Part shown: positions 1 through 7,616 of the stretch, piece after piece
How positions within the stretch are numbered: the first letter of the stretch is position 1
Layout of the letters: the number at the start of each line of letters is the position of its first letter
Assembly: GCA_934432725.1 (NCBI GenBank)
Contig: CAKRZE010000018.1
Location: 1-46,885 of the forward strand
Origin: an uncultured Eubacteriales bacterium
Lineage (GTDB): Bacteria; Bacillota; Clostridia; Oscillospirales; CAG-272
Reading direction: 5' to 3'
Length of the DNA stretch: 46,885 nucleotides
Position numbers and translations under genes: made by a program
The notes under the pieces: model-generated
The model's database searches: none
The model's input: the letters and a program-made list of their open reading frames with translations, nothing else
What the model was told of the DNA's origin: nothing

Positions 1-92
1 ACGCCGCCAGATCTCCGGTCGCGCCGGATCGCCCCCTCAATGCACTGCCCTCCAACGACTTACGCTGCACCGCTGCTGCAATAAAACCGGGC

Positions 93-131
93 AAAAAAAA
101 GAACCATAGCGAACGCGCTACGGCTCTTCTC
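93..131 (-). terminator. Rho-independent terminator of the metK-hslO cluster
   Basis: On the minus strand a 12-bp arm (AGAGCCGTAGCG) and its near-perfect complement (CGCTATGGTTCT) enclose a 4-nt loop and run straight into eight T residues. It lies about 60 nt after the hslO stop codon, so it ends that transcript. The first 90 bases of the window show no recognisable gene. Confidence 0.9.
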
Positions 132-193
132 ACAATCCCAAACACAAAAAACGCAAAGGATCGCTATGACGCAACGAACCATGCGGGCTCTGC

Positions 194-1096
194 CTATTCC
201 TGCTGCACGGCATCCTTCTCAAGCCCGGAAATCATCTCCTCAATTTCCTCCGGAGCAAAGGTGTACACGGCTCCGCAAAAATGGCAGCGCGTTTCAACCG
301 GCTTCCGGTCCGCAAGCAAGCCGAGCAGCTCCCTTCTGCCCAAAGAAAGCAGTGCCTTCCGATACCGTTCCCTGCCGCAGGTACACCGGTATGTAATTTC
401 ATACGAATCAAACACATCATACGGAATATCCCGGAAGATCAGCTCCATCACCACCCGCGCCGAATCCGGCTTCCCAGCCATTGCGGAAATTGAAGCGATC
501 TGCGCCACATTTTGCTCCAAACGAGAGATCATTCCTTCATCCGCTCCGGGAAGAAGCTGAAGCAGAAACCCGCCCGATGCCGTACAGTCGCACGAGGTAT
601 CGCACCGCACTCCAAGGGCGCATACAGTCGGCGTCTGTTCGCTGGAGGCATAATAAGCCGTAATATCTTCCGCAATCTCTCCGCTCACAATCGGCGCAAC
701 GCCCACATACGGCTCCCCGTGCTCAAATTCGCGGGCAACGTACATCGTCCCCTTGCCCACCGCGCCGCCGACATCAAGCTTACCCGCGGCGTTCGGCTGA
801 AGCTCCACCGTGGGATCTCCTGCGCAGATCCGGACGTTCCCCATGTAATCGCTGACGCAGGTGATCGTGCCGGCAGGTCCGTCCCCGCGAAATCCGAGCG
901 TAAGCGAATCCCCCGAGTCCTTCAGAAGGCTCCCCATCATTGCCCCCGCCGTCAGGCATCTGCCGAGCACCGCCGTCATTGTTTTTGAGGTGCGGTGAAG
1001 CCGATGAGCCTCCTTCACAATCTCCGTCGTTTCCGCAAAAATCAGTCTGGCGGAGCCATCCCGCGTCATTGCGCGGACAATTCCCGAATGTACCAT
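194..1096 (-). CDS. hslO: Hsp33 redox-regulated chaperone
   Basis: Cytosolic holdase chaperone switched on by oxidation: zinc-bound thiols form disulfides and the C-terminal redox switch unfolds. The 300-aa product has the usual Hsp33 length. The C-terminal switch is visible as Cys238-x-Cys240, then 30 residues, then Cys271-x2-Cys274. I chose the ATG at 1096 because AAAGGAGAGG sits 6-7 nt upstream; a longer in-frame extension of 12 residues has no ribosome binding site. Four further cysteines (159, 165, 169, 171) lie in the core segment that precedes the GGFLLQLLPGA motif, where well-studied homologues have none that I recall. It is the last gene of the cluster, 43 nt after the MreB-like gene, and is followed by a strong terminator. 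Identification is firm. Confidence 0.95.
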   Translation of the reverse strand: MVHSGIVRAMTRDGSARLIFAETTEIVKEAHRLHRTSKTMTAVLGRCLTAGAMMGSLLKDSGDSLTLGFRGDGPAGTITCVSDYMGNVRICAGDPTVELQPNAAGKLDVGGAVGKGTMYVAREFEHGEPYVGVAPIVSGEIAEDITAYYASSEQTPTVCALGVRCDTSCDCTASGGFLLQLLPGADEGMISRLEQNVAQIASISAMAGKPDSARVVMELIFRDIPYDVFDSYEITYRCTCGRERYRKALLSLGRRELLGLLADRKPVETRCHFCGAVYTFAPEEIEEMISGLEKDAVQQE

Positions 1097-1139
1097 GCCT
1101 GTCCTCTCCTTTTGCATCCGAAAGCAGCCCAACGCAGCC

Positions 1140-2171
1140 TCAGATTTCTCCTTCTTCCATCATGGAAAGCATCCCGCGAAGCACGCAGCTCTCCGGCTCC
1201 AATGCAACCTCTGTATGAATACCGGTCATTTCCGAAATGCGCTCCGCCATTCCGCTCATTTTGGCAAATCCCCCCGTCAGAATGACTCGGTCATCCGGTC
1301 CAAGCCCTTTCTGCCCCTTCATCAGCTCCCCGTATGCGGCGGCAAGCTGTACAAACAGCGGCTCCATAGACTCTGTCAGCTCCCGCTGCCCGATGGAAAG
1401 CGTCCGCGGCAGTCCCGTGGTCTGATAGACCCCTGTAATTTCCGCCTTTTTTTCCTCGGGCTGCCGGATTCCTGCGTCCTCATCCTCCGCCGCCTTCAGA
1501 CCGGCGAACAGGACCTCTCCGCGCTTCTGCTCCGGCTGCTTTTTCAGCGTCGCCAGTTCATTTTTGACGTATTCCGCCCCTTCATCGTCAAGGAGCAGCG
1601 CATGGCGGTCATAAATATCGTCTCCCAGCGCATCGTCGTAGCTTCTGCCGCCCACATGGAGGGACAGCATGTTCTTCACCCTTCCGTTCAGCACCAAAGC
1701 CATGTCAATAACGGAAGCACCCATGTTCATCACAACGACATCCGCATATTTCCCGGCGCCCGCTCCGCGGTAGGCAGCATAAGCCGCGTCCACCATCAGA
1801 ACATCCAGCGCTCCCGCATCGGTTGCCGCATCCAGAAAAAGCTGCTCCGTATCTCCCCCGCTCTCTCCGGGATAGGACAGCACAAGATCCGCGCGGAAGC
1901 CCCTTTTCTTTCCGATGCAGACAGCAAGATGCTGCATCATCCCGGTCAGAAGCTCATGCACCATATGCTCGATATCGGTATACGGATAAATAATATCAAC
2001 GCTTCCCGGCGCACGGATTGCCAGAGTCTTCGCCGCCTGTCCGAAGCACACAGGCTTGCCGGTCTGCCGATCCAGCGCAGCCACCGCAGGCTCTGTCAGG
2101 GAAAGGTCTCCGTCCTCCGAAACCAGCCGGATCACCTCAGAGCCAAAATCCATCACATATCGTTTTCTCAT
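1140..2171 (-). CDS. Divergent MreB/actin-like ATPase
   Basis: A 343-aa protein of the actin/Hsp70 ATPase fold, closest in layout to MreB/Mbl rod-shape proteins but clearly diverged. The phosphate-1 loop is DFGSEVIRLV (residues 8-17), the phosphate-2 loop NMGASVIDMAL (149-159), where MreB usually has a DxGGGTTD-like sequence, and the adenosine motif is ILTGGFAKMSG (297-307). A charged, Lys/Glu-rich insert occupies about residues 210-245. The start at 2171 is preceded by GGGGAGGAG; the frame could extend 9 residues upstream but without a site. It sits 62 nt after comF and 43 nt before hslO on the same strand. A cell-shape or filament role is inferred from fold only; ATP binding may be altered. 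It is not the main mreB, since no mreC/mreD follow. Confidence 0.7.
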   Translation of the reverse strand: MRKRYVMDFGSEVIRLVSEDGDLSLTEPAVAALDRQTGKPVCFGQAAKTLAIRAPGSVDIIYPYTDIEHMVHELLTGMMQHLAVCIGKKRGFRADLVLSYPGESGGDTEQLFLDAATDAGALDVLMVDAAYAAYRGAGAGKYADVVVMNMGASVIDMALVLNGRVKNMLSLHVGGRSYDDALGDDIYDRHALLLDDEGAEYVKNELATLKKQPEQKRGEVLFAGLKAAEDEDAGIRQPEEKKAEITGVYQTTGLPRTLSIGQRELTESMEPLFVQLAAAYGELMKGQKGLGPDDRVILTGGFAKMSGMAERISEMTGIHTEVALEPESCVLRGMLSMMEEGEI

Positions 2172-2233
2172 GTTTTTCTCCTCCCCGCCCTTTCCCAAAG
2201 AGCCTCTCCTTATGATAAAACCAACCCCTGCGA

Positions 2234-2998
2234 TTATTCTCTTTCCGGCGTCCGCAGAATTCCCTCACGCAGGGTACGCGCAACCGACACCGCAATCACA
2301 TCCTCTGCGCCCGCTTCGGAAAGAAGTGCAGCGCACGCCGACACGGTCGCTCCGCTTGTGATAATGTCGTCAAACAAAAGCACACGCTTTCCGCGGCATG
2401 CCTCGCGCAGCTCCTCCTTTTCGGACAGCCGATAGGCAGAGGAAGCGTTCTTCTCACGCCCGGCAGCATCCAGGGTTTTCTGATCCCTTGCCCGTCCGCG
2501 GCGTCTGATCAGAATCGGGCACACCGAAAGCCCGAGCCTGTCTGCCAAAGCCGCAGCGATTGCCCTTGCCTGATCCGTCCCGGTCACCCGCGCCTTTGCC
2601 GGATTCCGCGGCACATAGGCGATCACCGTTTCCGGTCCCATCGGTCCGAGGTGCAAAAGGACCCGGTCCGCCAACTGACCGGCAAGAAACTCCTCCGTTT
2701 CCCGGAGTCTTGCCTCCTTGACCGACAGAAGCATCTCCTTCACGGGGCTTGTACCTCTTCCCGCACGAGGATCGTAAAACGCAAGACTGACGCAGGGAAG
2801 CCCGGCATCCCCGGAAACGGGACATTCGCATTCCGAAATCGGTTTCCCGCAGTCCGGGCAAATGCGCCGCTTCTCTTCCTCCCACTTTCCGCGGCAGACC
2901 GTGCACAAAACCTCTTCGGAATCAAAGGGAAGCAGCTCTCCGCAGGCGGCGCACGCCGGCGGGAACAGAAGCGCTCTCATCATATGCACAAGCTTCAT
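2234..2998 (-). CDS. comF: ComF family phosphoribosyltransferase-like protein
   Basis: A 254-aa ComF-family protein. The N-terminus holds pairs of cysteines (ACAAC at 15-19, CTVC at 32-35, CPDC at 47-50, CEC near 57-59) that form the zinc-finger part typical of the family. The C-terminal half carries the type I phosphoribosyltransferase PRPP loop VLLFDDIITSGAT (about 206-218) with its two acidic residues and TSGAT. In naturally competent bacteria ComF helps to handle incoming single-stranded DNA; its enzyme activity is not settled. The start ATG overlaps the recD2 stop by four bases (ATGA), which suggests translational coupling with the helicase. No other competence genes are in the window. 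Confidence 0.9.
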   Translation of the reverse strand: MKLVHMMRALLFPPACAACGELLPFDSEEVLCTVCRGKWEEEKRRICPDCGKPISECECPVSGDAGLPCVSLAFYDPRAGRGTSPVKEMLLSVKEARLRETEEFLAGQLADRVLLHLGPMGPETVIAYVPRNPAKARVTGTDQARAIAAALADRLGLSVCPILIRRRGRARDQKTLDAAGREKNASSAYRLSEKEELREACRGKRVLLFDDIITSGATVSACAALLSEAGAEDVIAVSVARTLREGILRTPERE

Positions 2999-5253
2999 GG
3001 TTCATTCCCCGCAGCAAGCAGGAAGGAAAGCCCCGTATACCGTCTGACATGCCGGTTGTTGTCCACCATGCCGCGGATCACGTCCTCTCTGCCGACGATA
3101 ATCACCATCTCCTGCGCCCGCGTCACCGCCGTATACAAGAGATTTCTGGTCAAAAGCTGCGGAGCAAACGGAAATGCCGGAAGGATCACCACCGGATACT
3201 CGCTCCCCTGGCTCTTGTGAATGGTGATTGCGTATGCGTGCTCCAGCTCGTCCAGCATGGAGAAATCATACGCGGCAAGCTTGTCGTCAAAACGGATCCG
3301 CATGCACTCCTCCGCAAAGTCGATCTCCTCAATGCAGCCGATATCGCCGTTGTAAATCCCGACGCCGGAGGTATCCTCCTTCTCCCATGCAATGTCATAG
3401 TTGTTGCGGATCTGCATCACCTTGTCTCCCTCGCGGAACACGACCTCTCTCACCTTTTTCTCACGCTTCCGGGGGGAGGGCGGATTCAGCGCCGCCTGAA
3501 GGCAGAGATTCAGATATGCCGTGCCCGCCTCTGACTTATGAGACGGCGTAATCACCTGAATGTTCCCGCGGATCTTCTCCCCATAGCTTTTCGGCAGCCG
3601 GTTGGCGCACAAATCCACAATCGTCTGCATCATCAGCCTCCCGTTGTCGCGCGGCAGGAAGAAGAAGTCCTTCTTTTTTTCATCCAGCTCCGGATATACC
3701 CCGCTGTTGATCCGATGGGCGTTTGTGACAATCAGACTTTCGCTCGCCTGCCGGAACACCTCCGTCAGCTTCACCGTGCGGAAGCAGCCCGAGGCGATCA
3801 GATCGTTGAGCACATTTCCGGGTCCCACCGAGGGCAGCTGGTCTGCGTCGCCGATCAGAAGCAGTCTGGCTCCGGGCTTCAGCGCACGCAAAAGCGCCTC
3901 CATCAGAAGGATATCCACCATCGACATCTCATCGATGATGATGACATCCTCCTCCAGATGCTGCTTTTCACATCGGTTAAAGCGCGGCAGAGAGTCCTCC
4001 GTATACTCCATCTCCAAAAGGCGGTGTATGGTTCTTGCCTCTCTTCCGGTCGCCTCCGACATCCGCTTTGCCGCCCTGCCGGTCGGTGCCGCCAGGGCAA
4101 TCTGCAAGCCCATGCGGTCAAACACGGTCATTGCCGCACGGATCACCGTCGTTTTGCCGGTTCCGGGTCCGCCCGTCAGGATCATCACGCCGCTTGCCAG
4201 TGCAGCAAAGATCGCCTCCCGCTGCATGGCGGCATAGGAAATCCCCGTCTCATACGAAATCTGGGAAACAAACCGCTCCACATCCACATCCGGAAGCCTG
4301 ACGCAGAGCCTGTCCATCAAAAGAAGCTTTGTCGCGGTGTACTTTTCCGCTTCATAGTATTTTTTCAGATAAATGCACGCCCTGCCGTCATATTTGACGC
4401 AAAACAGCTCGCCCTCTGCCTCCAGTTCCTTCTGCGCCCGGACGCAAAGCTCCTCCGGGACGCCCAAAAGCTCGGCACAGCCAGCCGTCAGCTTGTCCTC
4501 CGGAATAAACACATGCCCGTTCTGTGAAGCGTTATAGGACAGAAAGTATTTCACCCCCGCCTTCACCCGCTCACAGTCATCCTTTCCGAGCCCGAGAGAC
4601 TGTGCAATCTTGTCCGCACTCTGAAAGCTGATCCCAAAGTCCTCGGCGCACAGGGAGTATGGATTCTTCCGGATCATATCCACCGCCGAGCCGCCCCAGC
4701 GCTTATAAATCCGGACCGCCTTGGAGGGACCGAAAAAATCGCGGCAGAACATCATCACCGTGCGCACACCGAACTGCTTCTGAAATGCCTCCCCGATCTC
4801 CTTCGCCTTTTTCAGGGAGATCCCCGGGATCTCCGCCAGCCATTCGGGATGCGTTTCGATCACCTCAAAGGAGTCGGTTCCGTACTTTTCCACAATGCGC
4901 TTTGCCGTCACGGGACCGATCCCCTTCACCGTGCGGGAGGACAGGTACTTCAGAATTGCCCCCTCGTTGTCCGGAAGCTGCTTTTCAAAATATTCGATTT
5001 TGAACTGTCTGCCGTGCGTGGGATGGATTTCCCATTTTCCCATTGCGCGGATCGACTCTCCGACCGAGAGAAACGGCAGAATACCCACGGCAGTGAAATA
5101 CTCTTCCTCTCCGGAGGAAAGCTCGCACACCGTATAGCCGTTTTCCTCATTCTGGTAAACGATATGCTCGACCACGCCCTCCGTTTCCGTCAGTCCGCCG
5201 TCCCGATCTCCCGCCGGCTGCGCACCGCGCGCGGCATATTGGAATTCCGTCAT
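2995..5253 (-). CDS. recD2: RecD2-type ATP-dependent DNA helicase
   Basis: A 752-aa superfamily 1B helicase moving 5' to 3', of the RecD2 class that works without RecBC. The N-terminal third has the OB-like and helix-hairpin-helix segments of RecD2 (for example TVKGIGPVTAKRIVEKYG and EIPGISLKKAKEIGEAF). Walker A TGGPGTGKTT lies near residue 357, the DExx box IIIDEMSMVD near 434, and the motif VI region ITIHKSQGSEY near 674. I set the start at 5253 because AGGAG is five bases upstream; a 16-residue in-frame extension lacks a site. It overlaps comF by four bases and follows metK by about 150 nt. Expected role: DNA repair and handling of stalled forks. Confidence 0.95.
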   Translation of the reverse strand: MTEFQYAARGAQPAGDRDGGLTETEGVVEHIVYQNEENGYTVCELSSGEEEYFTAVGILPFLSVGESIRAMGKWEIHPTHGRQFKIEYFEKQLPDNEGAILKYLSSRTVKGIGPVTAKRIVEKYGTDSFEVIETHPEWLAEIPGISLKKAKEIGEAFQKQFGVRTVMMFCRDFFGPSKAVRIYKRWGGSAVDMIRKNPYSLCAEDFGISFQSADKIAQSLGLGKDDCERVKAGVKYFLSYNASQNGHVFIPEDKLTAGCAELLGVPEELCVRAQKELEAEGELFCVKYDGRACIYLKKYYEAEKYTATKLLLMDRLCVRLPDVDVERFVSQISYETGISYAAMQREAIFAALASGVMILTGGPGTGKTTVIRAAMTVFDRMGLQIALAAPTGRAAKRMSEATGREARTIHRLLEMEYTEDSLPRFNRCEKQHLEEDVIIIDEMSMVDILLMEALLRALKPGARLLLIGDADQLPSVGPGNVLNDLIASGCFRTVKLTEVFRQASESLIVTNAHRINSGVYPELDEKKKDFFFLPRDNGRLMMQTIVDLCANRLPKSYGEKIRGNIQVITPSHKSEAGTAYLNLCLQAALNPPSPRKREKKVREVVFREGDKVMQIRNNYDIAWEKEDTSGVGIYNGDIGCIEEIDFAEECMRIRFDDKLAAYDFSMLDELEHAYAITIHKSQGSEYPVVILPAFPFAPQLLTRNLLYTAVTRAQEMVIIVGREDVIRGMVDNNRHVRRYTGLSFLLAAGNEP

Positions 5254-5264
5254 ATGCTCTCCTG

Positions 5265-5354
5265 TCATTCCCGATTCAGTAAGTTCCGCAGCAGCTGCCA
5301 TATGCCGAACACGGCAAAGACCGCCAGCAGAATCTCGGATGCAATATGCAGCAA
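5265..5354 (-). CDS. Possible 29-aa hydrophobic membrane peptide
   Basis: Between metK and recD2 an open frame starts with TTG, preceded by GGGGGG at six bases, and encodes a 29-residue peptide. About 18 residues are hydrophobic (ILLAVFAVFGIW), followed by a basic/acidic tail (LLRNLLNRE). Its stop lies 11 nt before the recD2 start, so it fits the operon spacing exactly. The layout (one membrane helix, short charged end) resembles bacterial small membrane proteins, but I do not recognise a family. It could be a chance open frame in a 150-nt spacer. Confidence 0.35.
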   Translation of the reverse strand: MLHIASEILLAVFAVFGIWQLLRNLLNRE

Positions 5355-5404
5355 AGTAATCCCCCCGCTGTCATAGTATGCATCCCGGTGCCGTCCCGTG
5401 CGTT

Positions 5405-6592
5405 TCAGTCCGCGATTGCCGCAAGAAGCGCATCCTTCATATCCGTCTTTTCCCACGGAGCATCGATATCCTCTCTGCCCATATGACCGTATGCCGCCGT
5501 TGCCTTATAAATCGGACGCCGCAGGTCAAACCGGCTGATCAAAGCCGCAGGTCTTAAATCAATGCAGGCAGAAACCGCCGCCGCGATCGCCTCCGGTGCT
5601 TTTGTTTCCGTTCCGAAGGTTTCCAGAAGCACAGATACCGGCTTTGCCACCCCGATGGCATACGCAAGCTGGACCTCACACTTTTTCGCAAGTCCCGCAG
5701 CCACAACATTTTTGGCGATATACCGCGCCGCATATGCCGCCGTCCGGTCAACCTTTGTCGGATCCTTCCCGGAAAACGCACCGCCGCCGTGCCGCGCATA
5801 GCCGCCGTAGGTATCCACGATTATCTTTCTTCCGGTCAGTCCGGAGTCGCCCATCGGACCTCCCACCACAAAGCGCCCCGTCGGATTGATGTAAATTTTC
5901 GTTTCTCCGTCCATCATCTCCGCCGGAATCACCGGCTCGATCACCTCACGGATCAAAGCCGCGCGGATCTCCGCATTGGATACCTCCGGATCGTGCTGAG
6001 AAGAAACCACCACCGCATCGACCCGCTTCGGCACGCCGTCGTCATATTCCACTGTCACCTGCGTTTTCCCGTCAGGGCGCAGGAAGGGGACAATGCCCTG
6101 CTTGCGCACTGCCGTCAGGCGCTTCGCCAGCTTGTGCGCCAGAGAGATCGGAAGCGGCATCAGCTCCGGCGTCTCATCACAGGCAAAGCCGAACATCATA
6201 CCCTGATCTCCCGCGCCGGTGTCAAAGCCGTCGGTTTCCTCTCCCGCCTTCGCCTCCGCGCTCCGGTCAACGCCCATCGCGATATCGGGAGACTGCTCGT
6301 GAATGGAGCTGACGACCGCACAGGTATCGCAGTCAAAGCCGAATTTCGCGCGGTCATAACCGATCTCGCGCACGGTCTCGCGCACGATCCCCGGAATGTC
6401 CACATACCCCGCAGTTGTAATCTCCCCCATCACCGAAACGATTCCCGTTGTGGTGGTCGTTTCGCAGGCAACGCGGGACATCGGGTCCTGACGCAGGCAT
6501 TCATCCAGAATTGCATCCGAGATCAGGTCGCACATTTTATCGGGATGCCCCTCCGTCACGGACTCCGAGGTAAATAACTTCTTCATACTCAT
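5405..6592 (-). CDS. metK: S-adenosylmethionine synthetase
   Basis: Makes S-adenosylmethionine from methionine and ATP, releasing phosphate and diphosphate; cytosolic homotetramer. The 395-aa product has the expected length. Signature segments are present: EGHPDK (14-19) in the ATP site, GAGDQGMMFG near 127-136, and the glycine-rich GGGAFSGKDPTKVDRTAAY near 265. The ATG at 6592 has GGAAGG upstream; a 29-residue upstream extension is non-homologous. A SAM-I riboswitch and a good promoter precede the gene, so high SAM should switch it off. It is the first gene of a minus-strand cluster with recD2, comF, the MreB-like gene and hslO. Confidence 0.98.
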   Translation of the reverse strand: MSMKKLFTSESVTEGHPDKMCDLISDAILDECLRQDPMSRVACETTTTTGIVSVMGEITTAGYVDIPGIVRETVREIGYDRAKFGFDCDTCAVVSSIHEQSPDIAMGVDRSAEAKAGEETDGFDTGAGDQGMMFGFACDETPELMPLPISLAHKLAKRLTAVRKQGIVPFLRPDGKTQVTVEYDDGVPKRVDAVVVSSQHDPEVSNAEIRAALIREVIEPVIPAEMMDGETKIYINPTGRFVVGGPMGDSGLTGRKIIVDTYGGYARHGGGAFSGKDPTKVDRTAAYAARYIAKNVVAAGLAKKCEVQLAYAIGVAKPVSVLLETFGTETKAPEAIAAAVSACIDLRPAALISRFDLRRPIYKATAAYGHMGREDIDAPWEKTDMKDALLAAIAD

Positions 6593-6802
6593 ACAAAAAC
6601 CTTCCTTCCGCCGACAAGAGCTTTGCTGTAAGCTTCGGGATGCCGCGCCGGCAGGAGAAGCTCCGATGCCCGTCCGCATCCGGACAAGCGCCGGTCAAGG
6701 GCACAAACGCACCTCATTTTCTCCAAATAAAAACGCGCCGCGGTTATCAGCCCCACCGGCAACCGTCAGACGCACATACCTGCACAGCCCCGCCGTGCAA
6801 TC

Positions 6803-6898
6803 TATAAGCTCTCATCTGTCGGGAATTAGCACCAATGCCGTCATATACGGCAGGTTGCCGGGCTTCACAGGGCCTGTCCCTCCGCCACTCTTGATAAG
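6803..6898 (-). ncRNA. SAM-I (S-box) riboswitch
   Basis: The minus strand shows the S-box consensus in order: CTTATCAAGAG, GGCGGAGGGA, GGCCC, GAAGCCCGGCAACC, GGTGCTAATTCC, then CAGATGAGAG. The ends CTTATC and GATGAG pair as P1. It sits between the promoter and metK, as in many Firmicutes. Downstream (about 6726-6766) an imperfect GC-rich stem followed by TTTTTATTT on the minus strand could be the regulated terminator; that stem is less certain than the aptamer. Confidence 0.96.
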
Positions 6899-6916
6899 AC
6901 TGTTTTTCTTCTTTAC

Positions 6917-6945
6917 AGTATATCACATACTTCGTCAAATTGCAA
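6917..6945 (-). promoter_or_regulatory. Sigma-A promoter of the SAM riboswitch/metK transcript
   Basis: On the minus strand TTGCAA (-35, 6940-6945) and TATACT (-10, 6917-6922) are 17 bases apart. The predicted start lies a few bases before the S-box aptamer, the right place for a riboswitch leader. Confidence 0.8.
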
Positions 6946-6998
6946 GAGCTTTCGAAAGAAATCCGGGGACAGGTCCCGTTCTTTCAACCAAGCACCGC

Positions 6999-7616
6999 GT
7001 AAGGCTCTCCTGAAAGGAGGACCCCCGCACAGCTGCGGCACTCAAAAAAGCCTCCCGCGCAGCCCGTCCCCTCCTTCATAGGCGGCTTCACCCCGGGCAA
7101 AGTGCGCCGCGCCTTGCGTCCGCCAAGCACCGCGTGGCTCCCGCTCAGCTGCGTTTCGCATGCTCTGCCCGCCTGCCGGACATCCGCGGGTCGCGGCACA
7201 CCGTTTCCGCGCAGCCCGTTCCCATCCGGCAGAGTCCGAAAAAAACCGGCAGCCGCATTGCCGGAATACAAATCGGCACGGCACGGAATAAGCCGATGCG
7301 GAGGAACGAGTGAACACGCGCATCGAACGCATCGGAAGTCCCGGCACACAGAACGGACTGCCCGAAGCCTTGCGGAAAAGCAGGAGAACCCTGCGCAGTC
7401 CCCGAAGCCGGACCTCCTCCGGCATTTTTCGGTATATCTCTATCACACGCTCCTGCTCCGCAAATGCTCTCCGAAAAGTCTCGATTTCAAGGGCTTTCCC
7501 CCTTCTCTTCCAATCCAAAAACGCATGCAGCCCCGAAAAGCAAAGGCTCCGCAGTTCCGTTTCCCTGCAAAACGCAGCGGAAATTTCCCCGCAGAGCCAT
7601 TTGAAAAAGCCTGCCG
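6999..7616 (-). other. Gene-free gap between the GT-C-like gene and the metK promoter
   Basis: About 0.6 kb with no supportable gene. A minus-strand frame at 7042-7518 starts with TTG and looks protein-like for only its first 60 codons (segment RRAFAEQERVIEIYRKMPEE) before turning into Arg/Cys/Ser-rich text, so it could be a decayed gene or chance. The 13-mer CCAAGCACCGCGT occurs twice (6988-7000 and 7123-7135). No clear terminator for the upstream gene was found. Confidence 0.4.

Noticed and set aside
7042..7518. 158-codon minus-strand frame before the metK promoter
   Set aside because: Only the first 60 codons look protein-like; TTG start without a clear site and the rest is noise. Noted as a possible decayed gene only.
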